Assembly (NCBI GenBank): GCA_009692585.1
Contig: SHYX01000034.1
Location: forward strand, 1 to 51,478
Length of the DNA: 51,478 bases
From: Myxococcales bacterium
GTDB lineage: Bacteria; Myxococcota; UBA796; SXON01
Reading direction: 5' to 3'
Part shown: positions 33,023 to 40,287 of the stretch, piece after piece
How positions within the stretch are numbered: the stretch's first letter is position 1
Layout of the letters: every line of letters starts with the position of its first letter
Position numbers and translations under genes: made by a program
The notes under the pieces: generated by a model
What the model saw: the letters and a program-made list of their open reading frames with translations, nothing else
Databases searched by the model: none
Told to the model about the DNA's origin: nothing

Positions 33023-33655
33023 GTGATCCTTGCGGTGCATGGCTTGCCGACGTCGCCCGCGTTGTGGGCTCGCCTCCCTTTCGCCGTCGACGCACCCTGG
33101 CTTCGCGGCGTCGATGACGACGCTGCCTTTTCGATTGCCCGGCTGGCGGCCGAGCTGGCGGAGCGGGTCGATGACACCACCGTGCTCTTGGGCCACGACC
33201 TTGGTGGGCCGGTGGCCGCAGCGATTGCATCGTCGCGACGGGTGCGGGCGTTGGTGCTGACGGGGACCGCGCTGGGGCCGTATTGGTGGATGGTGCGGGC
33301 GACGGCGATGCCCCTGGTTCACCGTTACTTCTACGAGCGGCACGGGGGCCGGAAGTTCCTGCGCGGGAGTGTGTCTCCGGGGCTACAGGACCAGGTCGTG
33401 GAGGCCTTTCCACCGGTGCCACCGGCCCGGATGCGGGCGATCGCGATGGAGATGCGCCAGCCGGCGCCCGCGATCGACTGCCCGGTGCACCTTGTCTGGG
33501 GCCGGGAGGATCGCTGGTACCCGCCCTGGGTCGCGCACGCGCTGAGTCGGCGGTTCCGCAGCCCCATCCGTTGGGTGGACGGCGGACATCTTTGCATGTG
33601 GGAGAATCCCGGAGGCTTCGCCGCCGCGCTCAGCTCGGCGCTCGAACCACCGTGA
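33023..33655 (+). CDS. Alpha/beta hydrolase
   Basis: The product is 210 aa from a GTG start. Val-His-Gly-Leu-Pro-Thr supplies the oxyanion His-Gly, and Leu-Leu-Gly-His-Asp-Leu-Gly-Gly is the nucleophile-elbow position, with Asp in place of the usual Ser, so the nucleophile may be Asp as in haloalkane dehalogenases and epoxide hydrolases. Asp in Trp-Gly-Arg-Glu-Asp-Arg-Trp and His in Gly-Gly-His-Leu-Cys complete a triad. The length is short for the family because the cap is small. Its 3' end overlaps the convergent rSAM-c gene by 26 nt. A role in trimming or unmasking the modified peptide is possible, but it may be unrelated. Confidence 0.82.
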   Translation: MILAVHGLPTSPALWARLPFAVDAPWLRGVDDDAAFSIARLAAELAERVDDTTVLLGHDLGGPVAAAIASSRRVRALVLTGTALGPYWWMVRATAMPLVHRYFYERHGGRKFLRGSVSPGLQDQVVEAFPPVPPARMRAIAMEMRQPAPAIDCPVHLVWGREDRWYPPWVAHALSRRFRSPIRWVDGGHLCMWENPGGFAAALSSALEPP

Positions 33656-34685
33656 GGCCGAGGCGTTCCGCGTCACGGACGAGGCCGGCCAGATCGGGGA
33701 GGGGCTCGACGAGGCGGACGACGCGGGCGCCCCGCGCCTGGGCCTGGACCAGCTGCTGGCGCAGCGTCCGACTGGTCGCCCCCGCCGCGGTCGACAGCAC
33801 GATCTCTGCGCCTTCCGGCGACGGGGCCCCGACCGGGCGCAGCTCGGCGGGCCCCCAGCGGCGCAGGTACGCCGCCTCGACCCCCGGACACGAGGGGGCA
33901 AGAGCGCAGCCTTGACACGGCGCCGGGTAGGCGGGCGCCTCCCGGGTGACCGCCCCTGCGACGTAGGCCCGGTCGGCCTGGCGCACCGAGGGTCCGTCGG
34001 CCAGGAGCGGCCGCAGGTCCCCCGCCAGACAGGGAGGCAGCCCCGCCAACTCGAGGTCCAGGCCATGCTGGCGGGCGCGCTCAGCAGCGGGGACGAGCGC
34101 CTCGGCCGCCACCGACCAGCGCGGCGCGAGCATGCGCGCGGCAAGCTGGGCGGCGCCCTCTTCCCGACACAGCACCATCCGCATGGAGCCGGCGCCCACT
34201 GCGTGCCCGAGATCGACCATCCCGGCGAGTTGCCCGGAGTTGGCCCGGGTCACCACCACGCCGATCCGCACGGCCAGGCCGGCGGCGATGGCCTGCTTCG
34301 CGGCGGCGATCACCCGGCGAAAGCTCCCCGGCGTCGCGGTGTGCCAGTCGTGTACGGCGGCCGTCGTCCCGTGAAGTGCGAGGGTCACGGCGTCGAGCCC
34401 CGCCTCCGAGAGCGCCCTGGCTGCTCCTGGCGTCGCGAGGATCTGCCCGTTGGTCTGCACCGCAAGCTTCCTGAAACCAAGCTGACGTGCGGTTCGCAAC
34501 AGCATCGGCAACCCCGGGCGTAGGGTGATCTCCCCGCCGGCCAGGCAGAGCCCGTCTCGATGTGGAAGCGCGCGCATCGCCTCGATCACGGCGTCGTCGC
34601 CGCCGTCCCCGGCCAGGTCCGACTGATCACAGAAACGGCAGGCCTGGTTGCAGGTCGTTCCCACCCGGAGGTCGGTCCACCGCAC
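33630..34685 (-). CDS. Radical SAM protein rSAM-c
   Basis: The product is 351 aa. Cys12-x3-Cys16-x2-Cys19 (Thr-Thr-Cys-Asn-Gln-Ala-Cys-Arg-Phe-Cys-Asp) is the cluster motif, followed by Leu-Ala-Gly-Gly-Glu-Ile-Thr. A C-terminal Cys-Gln-Gly-Cys-Ala-Leu-Ala-Pro-Ser-Cys-Pro-Gly parallels those of rSAM-a, -b and -e. The last about 70 residues form an extra alpha/beta segment not seen in its neighbours. It is the last gene of the Hxs operon, 9 nt after rSAM-b. Confidence 0.86.
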   Translation of the reverse strand: MRWTDLRVGTTCNQACRFCDQSDLAGDGGDDAVIEAMRALPHRDGLCLAGGEITLRPGLPMLLRTARQLGFRKLAVQTNGQILATPGAARALSEAGLDAVTLALHGTTAAVHDWHTATPGSFRRVIAAAKQAIAAGLAVRIGVVVTRANSGQLAGMVDLGHAVGAGSMRMVLCREEGAAQLAARMLAPRWSVAAEALVPAAERARQHGLDLELAGLPPCLAGDLRPLLADGPSVRQADRAYVAGAVTREAPAYPAPCQGCALAPSCPGVEAAYLRRWGPAELRPVGAPSPEGAEIVLSTAAGATSRTLRQQLVQAQARGARVVRLVEPLPDLAGLVRDAERLGLTVVRAPS

Positions 34686-34694
34686 CGCTACCGC

Positions 34695-35744
34695 CTACTT
34701 GATGGCACGAAGCTCGCTGTCGCCGTGGATGGGCAGGTAGTTCTTCCAGACGCCCTCGCAGACGTTGCCATACCGACAGCCGGTGCAGCGGGCCTCGGGC
34801 TGGGCCTTGAGGTCGTAGCGTTTGCGATCCTGCCAGTTGAACCGGGCCCGTCCGTCCTCGATGGTGGCGATGCCATCGGGAAAACCGTCGCTGGTGAGGG
34901 TCTTGATCGAGCAGTCGGTGTCGAGATCGCGGAATTCGCCGACGTAGCGGCGGGCGAGGCCCTTGCTGCCGATGAGCTCCGGCGGGAGCACGCACAGGGG
35001 AAAACTACCCAGCGTCAGACTCTTCTTGAAGTGGTATTCGTTGAGCAGCACCGCCTTCATCACGTAGGGCACCACGTCCGTGAGCTTGGGGATGAGCGAG
35101 GTCTCCTCTTCAGCGTAGCCCTCGGAACGCACGAAGTTCAGGCGAACGTCGTCGAGGCCGAGATCGAAGAAGAAGCGCACGATCTGAGGCAGGTATTTGT
35201 AATTCCACGCGTTGACCACGCAGTTGACCGACACGTTGTCGACGAGCAGGCCCTCGGCTTTTTTCTTGAGCAGGTATTGGAGCCCGGACTTCTTCTTCTC
35301 GAAGTTTCCTGGCACGCGGGTGAGCGCGTCCTCCAACTTGGGGTTGTGTCCATGCATCGACATCGTGACGCGCGTGAGTCCGGCGTCGAGGATGCGGTCC
35401 ACGAATTCGTGTCGGAAAAACTTGGTGCCGTTGGTGGCGACGGCGATGCGGGTGTAGCCGAGCTCGCGGGCGAAGCGGATGGCGTCGAGGATCCACGGGT
35501 AGGTGGTCGGTTCGCCGCCGAGGAAACCCACGGACCGGGTTCCGCTCTGGTACCAACGCTGGATCTCTGCCTGCATTTCCGGGTAGGGCATGTACCGGCG
35601 CATGTCGGTGGCCGGGAGTCCATCCAGACAGAACACACATTTGTTGTTGCAGATCTTCCCGACGTTGATCTCGACGTTCTTGCGGGTGTCACGCCAGATG
35701 TCGCCACCCTGGACCGGCTCGGACGCCAAGGCGGGGATGTTCAC
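34695..35744 (-). CDS. Radical SAM protein rSAM-b
   Basis: The product is 349 aa from a GTG overlapping the rSAM-a stop (GTGA). The cluster motif is Cys32-x3-Cys36-x2-Cys39 (Ile-Cys-Asn-Asn-Lys-Cys-Val-Phe-Cys), very like rSAM-d, followed by Leu-Gly-Gly-Glu-Pro-Thr-Thr. The C-terminal Cys-Thr-Gly-Cys-Arg-Tyr-Gly-Asn-Val-Cys-Glu-Gly motif could hold part of an auxiliary cluster. A longer frame to 35825 is only the out-of-frame overlap with the preceding gene. Likely a peptide-modifying enzyme of the Hxs locus. Confidence 0.87.
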   Translation of the reverse strand: MNIPALASEPVQGGDIWRDTRKNVEINVGKICNNKCVFCLDGLPATDMRRYMPYPEMQAEIQRWYQSGTRSVGFLGGEPTTYPWILDAIRFARELGYTRIAVATNGTKFFRHEFVDRILDAGLTRVTMSMHGHNPKLEDALTRVPGNFEKKKSGLQYLLKKKAEGLLVDNVSVNCVVNAWNYKYLPQIVRFFFDLGLDDVRLNFVRSEGYAEEETSLIPKLTDVVPYVMKAVLLNEYHFKKSLTLGSFPLCVLPPELIGSKGLARRYVGEFRDLDTDCSIKTLTSDGFPDGIATIEDGRARFNWQDRKRYDLKAQPEARCTGCRYGNVCEGVWKNYLPIHGDSELRAIK

Positions 35745-36697
35745 GCGGACACCATGGGAACGAGTTCCTCGCTGCCGTACAGTTCGACATAGCGCGCGAA
35801 CACCCCGTGACACAAGCGGTTCCAACTACACGATCCGCAGACAGCGGGCTGCGCACGCTTTCGGTCGGGCGTCCAAGAGTAGATCCCCTCCAGCGACACC
35901 CGGTCGGGGTGGCGTGCCCACTCGAAGGTGACCCGCGGGTTCCAGTGCAGGTCGTTGGCATAGACGCTGTCCGCACCGAGCGCGCAGACCGGGAGTCCGA
36001 AGAAACGCACGATCATCGGGCCGGCTTCGGCGATGATCTGCCGCACGAGCGGGCGAACCTCGTCCAAACGCAGAGTCAGGTCGGCGTAGGCGTTTTCGCC
36101 TGCACCTTCGGGGGTGACGTTGCTGACCACCAGGAGCTCGGCGCCGCGGGCGCGCGCGAGCGCCGCCGTTTCCACGATGCGAGCGGCGTTCTGGCGGACG
36201 AGGACGGTGTTCACGAACAGGCGGAACCCCGCGTGGGCGCGCGCGTTGGCCATCGCCCGCTCCAGGCGATCGAAGCTGCCGGCCCTACGGGTCTGTGCAT
36301 CATGGGTCGCGACATCGGGGCCGTGCAGCGAAAACAACCCTTCGTCGAGGTACGGCAGCGCGCGCGCGGCGAACTCCGGGTCGGCGAGGCGGGTGCCGAT
36401 GGTGCCGATGCTGGTGCGCATCCCCAGCTTCTTGGCGAGCTGGAGGATTTCCACGAACTGTGGGTGGATCGTGGGCTCGCCCCCGGTGAAGTGCACCGCT
36501 TCGACGCCGCGCTCGGCCTGCTCCCGAAGCACCCGCGCCACCCGGCCGAAGGTGACCGGAAACGACGAGTACTCCGCCATCCTCGTCTCTTCGGAGCAGA
36601 AGGTGCACCGCTCGGGGCAGTAGTAGGTGATGTGGAACTCGAGGCGCCGCATCGCCTGCCCGGTGACCGGGTGCAGCCAGGGGGCGCCGGCGGTCAC
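35741..36697 (-). CDS. Radical SAM protein rSAM-a
   Basis: The product is 318 aa from a GTG overlapping the hxsC stop (GTGA). An ATG 15 codons later is an alternative. The cluster motif is Cys27-x3-Cys31-x2-Cys34 (Tyr-Cys-Pro-Glu-Arg-Cys-Thr-Phe-Cys), with Thr-Gly-Gly-Glu-Pro-Thr-Ile-His next. The C-terminal Cys-Gly-Ser-Cys-Ser-Trp-Asn-Arg-Leu-Cys-His-Gly is of the same half-SPASM type as in rSAM-b, -c and -e. This shared tail suggests a paralogous family. Confidence 0.87.
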   Translation of the reverse strand: MTAGAPWLHPVTGQAMRRLEFHITYYCPERCTFCSEETRMAEYSSFPVTFGRVARVLREQAERGVEAVHFTGGEPTIHPQFVEILQLAKKLGMRTSIGTIGTRLADPEFAARALPYLDEGLFSLHGPDVATHDAQTRRAGSFDRLERAMANARAHAGFRLFVNTVLVRQNAARIVETAALARARGAELLVVSNVTPEGAGENAYADLTLRLDEVRPLVRQIIAEAGPMIVRFFGLPVCALGADSVYANDLHWNPRVTFEWARHPDRVSLEGIYSWTPDRKRAQPAVCGSCSWNRLCHGVFARYVELYGSEELVPMVSA

Positions 36698-37707
36698 TTG
36701 GTGATCACCTTGCGGCCACGATGCTCGAAGTACGCCGGGTAAAGCCGGTTGCAGAGCCGAGTCAGGCAGGCGTCGGCCTGGGCCGTGGCCTCCATGATCG
36801 CCGGGCCGAGGGTGTCCGCAAGGATTTGTCCCGCTCGGGCGCCGCCCTCGGCGAGCTCGGCCTCGGACGGCGGATTGTCCAACGTGCCGGTGGCGGTTGC
36901 CGCGCGCACGTGGTCGAGATTGCCGGCGAGGACGAGGTTGTTCCCGTAGATGCGCCGGTCGCAGTCCACCACGAAACCGGTGTTGTAGAACGCGACGGGC
37001 GCCCGCACGAAGAGGTTGCGCAGGTAGATCTGTTCTCCTTTGGCCCACGCGCCCTCGATGTCATCGGCGATCTGGTTGAAATTGTCCTCCAGCGCCGCCA
37101 GTTGTTCGGGCTTCCACGGCAGATAGTAGCCGGGGAGCAGGTTGAAGCGCTTCACGCCGAGGCTGCGGAGGTAGCGGAAATTCTCGGCGGCGCGCACCGC
37201 CGTCGACGGCGCGATCGTCTGGGTCACGACGAAACGGGGCAGCCGCAGGAGCGCCGGCAGCTTCGCGACCAGCGCGTCATGGCTGGGCGCGCCCCGTCGT
37301 AAGCCATCGTGGTCGCGCGCTTTCCCGTCCAGGCTCAGCGTCAGCGTGACCTGGGGTCGCGTGTAGAGCCAGCGCAGCCACCCTTCGTCGAGGTGGGTGC
37401 CGTTGGTGGAGAGGTAGACCGACACGCTGGGCGGCGCGGCGTTGACCACGGCGCGGACCACCTCTGGCACCAGGAGCGGCTCGCCCCCGAAGAGCTTGCA
37501 GTCGCCGCCGCCGTGGCGCTCGACGAAGAGCGTCAGCGCACGCTTGGCATCGTCGACGCTCAGGTCCGGCTCGCCGTCCTTGACCGTGGGGCAGTAGGCG
37601 CAGCGTAGATCGCAGCGACGCGTGACGACGAGGATGAGGGCGTTGTGCCAGCGGTCGGCGCGCGCCGCCCCGGCGCTACCACTGCCCGTGAGAGCCGTGG
37701 CTGCCAT
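36694..37707 (-). CDS. hxsC: Radical SAM maturase HxsC-like
   Basis: The product is 337 aa from ATG 37707, which lies 32 nt inside the 3' end of hxsA. The frame upstream (to 37983) only reads the Ser-His-Gly repeat in another frame as Leu-Thr-Ala repeats and is not real. The cluster motif is Cys32-x3-Cys36-x2-Cys39 (Arg-Arg-Cys-Asp-Leu-Arg-Cys-Ala-Tyr-Cys-Pro), with Phe-Gly-Gly-Glu-Pro. The last third is helical with a few cysteines. Position next to hxsA and hxsB, and length, fit HxsC of the His-Xaa-Ser system; the name is inferred from context because I cannot run a profile search. Confidence 0.8.
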   Translation of the reverse strand: MAATALTGSGSAGAARADRWHNALILVVTRRCDLRCAYCPTVKDGEPDLSVDDAKRALTLFVERHGGGDCKLFGGEPLLVPEVVRAVVNAAPPSVSVYLSTNGTHLDEGWLRWLYTRPQVTLTLSLDGKARDHDGLRRGAPSHDALVAKLPALLRLPRFVVTQTIAPSTAVRAAENFRYLRSLGVKRFNLLPGYYLPWKPEQLAALEDNFNQIADDIEGAWAKGEQIYLRNLFVRAPVAFYNTGFVVDCDRRIYGNNLVLAGNLDHVRAATATGTLDNPPSEAELAEGGARAGQILADTLGPAIMEATAQADACLTRLCNRLYPAYFEHRGRKVITK

Positions 37708-38107
37708 GCGATCCGTGAGAGCCGTGAGAGCCGTGAGAGCCGTGAGAGCCGTGAGAGCCGTGAGAGCCGTGAGAGCCGTGGGAGCCGTGGGAGCCGTGGG
37801 AGCCGTGGGAGCCGTGGGAGCCGTGGCTGCAATGTTGTGCGAGGAGCACCGCGCTGCTCTCGGGGGCGTTGCCCTTCCGATCGAGGAAGGCCGGGTCGAG
37901 TTCGAGCTCGCCAGCGGTGGCTTGCAGCAGGAGGAGCGACTGTGCGACCACATCGCCTTTCTGGTTGGCGGCCTGGAGCTCACCCGCCTGAAGCAGGTGG
38001 CTGGCCTGGCGCTTCAGCACCGGGAATTCCGCCTCGGCGGACTGGTCGTCCCAGTCGGCCCCGGACTTCTTGCCCGGGAAGGGAGTGCGGAGGTCGTCTT
38101 TGCTCAT
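37676..38107 (-). CDS. hxsA: His-Xaa-Ser repeat precursor peptide HxsA
   Basis: The product is 143 aa. The start ATG overlaps the hxsB stop (ATGA) and has a GAGGTGACC ribosome-binding site. Residues 1-90 are a charged, helical, leader-like segment with no signal peptide. Residues 91-93 are Gln-His-Cys. Residues 94-141 are sixteen perfect Ser-His-Gly triplets, that is His-Gly-Ser in the His-Xaa-Ser nomenclature, and the protein ends Gln-Trp. The triplets are the presumed substrate of HxsB, HxsC and probably the other radical SAM enzymes and the HExxH hydroxylase. A His-rich metal-binding role is the main alternative. No cleavage motif or dedicated peptidase is evident in the operon. Confidence 0.9.
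   Translation of the reverse strand: MSKDDLRTPFPGKKSGADWDDQSAEAEFPVLKRQASHLLQAGELQAANQKGDVVAQSLLLLQATAGELELDPAFLDRKGNAPESSAVLLAQHCSHGSHGSHGSHGSHGSHGSHGSHGSHGSHGSHGSHGSHGSHGSHGSHGQW
37685..37828 (-). repeat. 9-bp tandem repeat encoding (Ser-His-Gly)16
   Basis: Sixteen 9-bp units run through the precursor gene. In reading order the serine codons are AGC, five TCC, seven TCT, TCG, AGC, TCT, with His as CAC in all but one unit (CAT). The uniform blocks of TCC and TCT suggest recent expansion by slippage or unequal exchange, with the outer units older. Confidence 0.97.
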
Positions 38108-39627
38108 GAGGTCACCTCGCTGGCAGGCACATACGGGGTCGTGCCCGGTCGCGAACGTTGGATGGTCCACCGGCGGAAGATCCGTTGAAGGCTTCCGTCG
38201 GCGTCGGTAGAGAGTAGCTGGTAAAGGTACTGTTGCACACCGTAGAACTCCTGGCATTTCCGCGAAAGCGGCCGCTGCCCGAAGATATCTCCGTCGAACA
38301 TGTAGTTGTGCAGCGGCTGGACGCCGCAGGTGGCCTTGAACACACAGCTGTGGCAGGCCGGCAGGGCGTCCTGGATCGACGCGACCGCCAGGGCCTTGAC
38401 CGTCGGGTGCTTGAGCACCTCGTCCATGCTCGAGGTGTCGACGTGGCCGAGCTTGAAGAAGTCGTTGCCCATGTGCGCGGCCATGCGCCCTTCGTCGTCG
38501 GTGTACACGCTGCCATCGAAGTTGTAGGCGAGCTGCGCGCTGCCGGACCCGCAGGGCGACCGGCAGTCGCTGTAGTTGGGGTCGTCCGGCGTCAGCATCT
38601 TGGTGAGGAAGATGGACGCCAGTCGCTCCTGGACGAAGGTGCCGTTGCGGTTCTGCTGGATGATGTAGTCCAGGGTGGTTCGGTAGAACGCCAGGAACTC
38701 GTCCATCGAGTAGCCGATCTGCTTCCAGGTGTTGACCGCGAAGCCGAAGGGGTTCAGCGGCCGCAGATGGATGCTGCGAATGCCGCGACTGACGTACTCA
38801 TCGACGATCTCGGGGCCCCGGTCGAGCGAATGCCGGGTGGTGGTCATCAGCGCGTCGACGTGGAACAGGTCGGGATCGAAGCCTCGCCGTACCCATTCGG
38901 CGTTGAACTTGTCCATCCAGCCGGTCACCGCGGCGTGGGAGCTGTGCTTCTCCATCCAGCCGCGGTTGCGGTCGTGCAGATCGGCGGGTCCGTCCAAGGA
39001 CGTGCAGACCATCACCCCTTTGTCGAGAAGATAGTTCATCTTCTCGTCGGTCATCAGGGTCAGGTTGCTGACCAGCGACAACAACAGCTCCTTGTTCTCG
39101 TAGCGGTTCTTCTCGACGGCGTAGTCGCAGACGAAACGGATGACCTCGAAGTTCGCGGTCGGTTCGCCGCCCTGAAATTCGAACCCGAGGACCGGCGTCG
39201 GCGAGGTGAACGCGAAGTCCACCACCTTACGAGCCGTCTCGAGCGACATGTCGGTGTCGACGCGGTCCATGTCAGCGCGGCTGGCGTGGCAGTAGCGGCA
39301 GGAGTGGTTGCAGCGCAGCGTGGTGACGATGGCGTGCAGGTGGGGCCCATTCTGCAAAAAGGCCTTCTTCCTCCGGAGCTTGTCAGCCAGACCGTCCAGA
39401 TCGAGCTCGTGCTTGAAGAAATAACGACGGCGGAGCTGGTCGTACAACGGCTCGCCAGGGTCGATCTGTCCGGCGAGGAAGCGGCGGAAGTCGGTCGGGT
39501 CCAGGAACAGGTGCTCGCCGACGTCGTTGGTCATGAGCACCTGACCGTTGACCACGCCGTACCGGAAATAGCCGACGGTCTTGCGGTCGAAGGCGCGCGG
39601 ATCGACGGTCAGCGAGGTGTTCATCAT
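38104..39627 (-). CDS. hxsB: Radical SAM/SPASM maturase HxsB
   Basis: The product is 507 aa. The first about 95 residues are an N-terminal domain that could bind the precursor. The cluster motif is Cys106-x3-Cys110-x2-Cys113 (Arg-Cys-Asn-His-Ser-Cys-Arg-Tyr-Cys-His), with Phe-Gln-Gly-Gly-Glu-Pro-Thr after it. A full SPASM region follows: Cys-Arg-Ser-Pro-Cys-Gly-Ser-Gly near 375, then Cys-His-Ser-Cys-Val-Phe-Lys-Ala-Thr-Cys-Gly and Gly-Asp-Ile-Phe-Gly-Gln-Arg. The latter is characteristic of HxsB-type maturases. Overlaps of 4 nt on both sides tie it to the HxsD-like gene and hxsA. It should install a radical-generated modification on the Ser-His-Gly repeat; the chemistry is unknown to me. Confidence 0.88.
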   Translation of the reverse strand: MMNTSLTVDPRAFDRKTVGYFRYGVVNGQVLMTNDVGEHLFLDPTDFRRFLAGQIDPGEPLYDQLRRRYFFKHELDLDGLADKLRRKKAFLQNGPHLHAIVTTLRCNHSCRYCHASRADMDRVDTDMSLETARKVVDFAFTSPTPVLGFEFQGGEPTANFEVIRFVCDYAVEKNRYENKELLLSLVSNLTLMTDEKMNYLLDKGVMVCTSLDGPADLHDRNRGWMEKHSSHAAVTGWMDKFNAEWVRRGFDPDLFHVDALMTTTRHSLDRGPEIVDEYVSRGIRSIHLRPLNPFGFAVNTWKQIGYSMDEFLAFYRTTLDYIIQQNRNGTFVQERLASIFLTKMLTPDDPNYSDCRSPCGSGSAQLAYNFDGSVYTDDEGRMAAHMGNDFFKLGHVDTSSMDEVLKHPTVKALAVASIQDALPACHSCVFKATCGVQPLHNYMFDGDIFGQRPLSRKCQEFYGVQQYLYQLLSTDADGSLQRIFRRWTIQRSRPGTTPYVPASEVTS

Positions 39628-39857
39628 GTGGAGATGCCCTTGCGGGCCAGGATGGTCTCGAAGAGGGCGTGGTTGGCGAGCTCGTCGCCGAGCCGGGCCC
39701 GGACGCTCTCGCGGAGGGGGACGGCGCTGACAAGCCAGTCCGCGTCGGACTCGCCGAGGGTGAGCTCGCCGAGGGCGGCGAAGCGCTCGGCCGCACGGCG
39801 GACGGCGTCGCCGAGGTAGAGCGACTTGTGGAAGCGGAGCGTCAGCGGCTCAGCCAC
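39624..39857 (-). CDS. Small HxsD-like protein
   Basis: The product is 77 aa from a GTG that overlaps the hxsD stop by 8 nt. The pattern Leu-Arg-Phe-His-Lys-Ser-Leu-Tyr, Ala-Val-Arg-Arg-Ala-Ala-Glu-Arg-Phe, and a helix Asp-Glu-Leu-Ala-Asn-His-Ala-Leu-Phe-Glu-Thr-Ile-Leu matches the strand-helix layout of HxsD at smaller size (compare Val-Arg-Phe-Ser-Val-Asp-Glu-Ser-Ile-Tyr and His-Phe-Ala-Asn-Glu-Leu-Leu-Asn-Gln-Ala-Leu in hxsD). It is probably a diverged duplicate and may help bind the precursor or a radical SAM partner. Confidence 0.65.
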   Translation of the reverse strand: MAEPLTLRFHKSLYLGDAVRRAAERFAALGELTLGESDADWLVSAVPLRESVRARLGDELANHALFETILARKGIST

Positions 39858-40287
39858 CGGGGGCCTTTTCCCACGGCACCGGAATGTCCAGGTCGTCGCT
39901 GGCCATCTCTTCGGCGTCCAGTTCGGCGAGCAGGCGATCGATGGTGGATGGACCCTCGGCCGAGAACAGGGCCCGTGCCATGATGAACTCGCGCAGCCGG
40001 GCGTTGCTTTCGCCGACCTGCTTGCGCAGCGCCTGATTCAGCAGCTCGTTGGCGAAGTGCCCGGCGAGCGCGTGCAATTCGTCCTCGGAGGCCGCGGCAC
40101 GGGTGCGCAACACCACCTGCACCTTCCGGTCCGCCTCGCGATCCAGGTAGACATAGCAGCGGTCGATGAACAGGTAGGCGGCGCCCATCACCACGTCGAG
40201 ATCGTAGATCGACTCGTCGACCGAGAAGCGGACGCGGTGCTCGCCGAGGTCGGTGGCGACGCCGTTGTCGGGGGTGCTGTCGCTCAT
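39850..40287 (-). CDS. hxsD: HxsD-family accessory protein
   Basis: The product is 145 aa. It carries the HxsD-like core Val-Arg-Phe-Ser-Val-Asp-Glu-Ser-Ile-Tyr-Asp-Leu-Asp, Ala-Ala-Tyr-Leu-Phe-Ile-Asp-Arg-Cys-Tyr-Val-Tyr-Leu, and Phe-Ala-Asn-Glu-Leu-Leu-Asn-Gln-Ala-Leu-Arg-Lys-Gln-Val. The C-terminal 35 residues are acidic and Pro/Ala-rich. The start overlaps the Tat-signal gene's stop (ATGA). In the Hxs family this protein has no proven role; a peptide-recognition or chaperone role is inference. Confidence 0.8.
   Translation of the reverse strand: MSDSTPDNGVATDLGEHRVRFSVDESIYDLDVVMGAAYLFIDRCYVYLDREADRKVQVVLRTRAAASEDELHALAGHFANELLNQALRKQVGESNARLREFIMARALFSAEGPSTIDRLLAELDAEEMASDDLDIPVPWEKAPGG

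Noticed and set aside
37685..37828. Possible CRISPR-like or microsatellite repeat
   Set aside because: The unit is 9 bp with no spacers, lies wholly within a coding frame, and encodes a perfect tripeptide.
37705..37983. N-terminal extension of hxsC with Leu-Thr-Ala and Ala-Pro-Thr repeats
   Set aside because: It is the Ser-His-Gly DNA repeat read in the wrong frame; the radical SAM domain has its own ATG at 37707.
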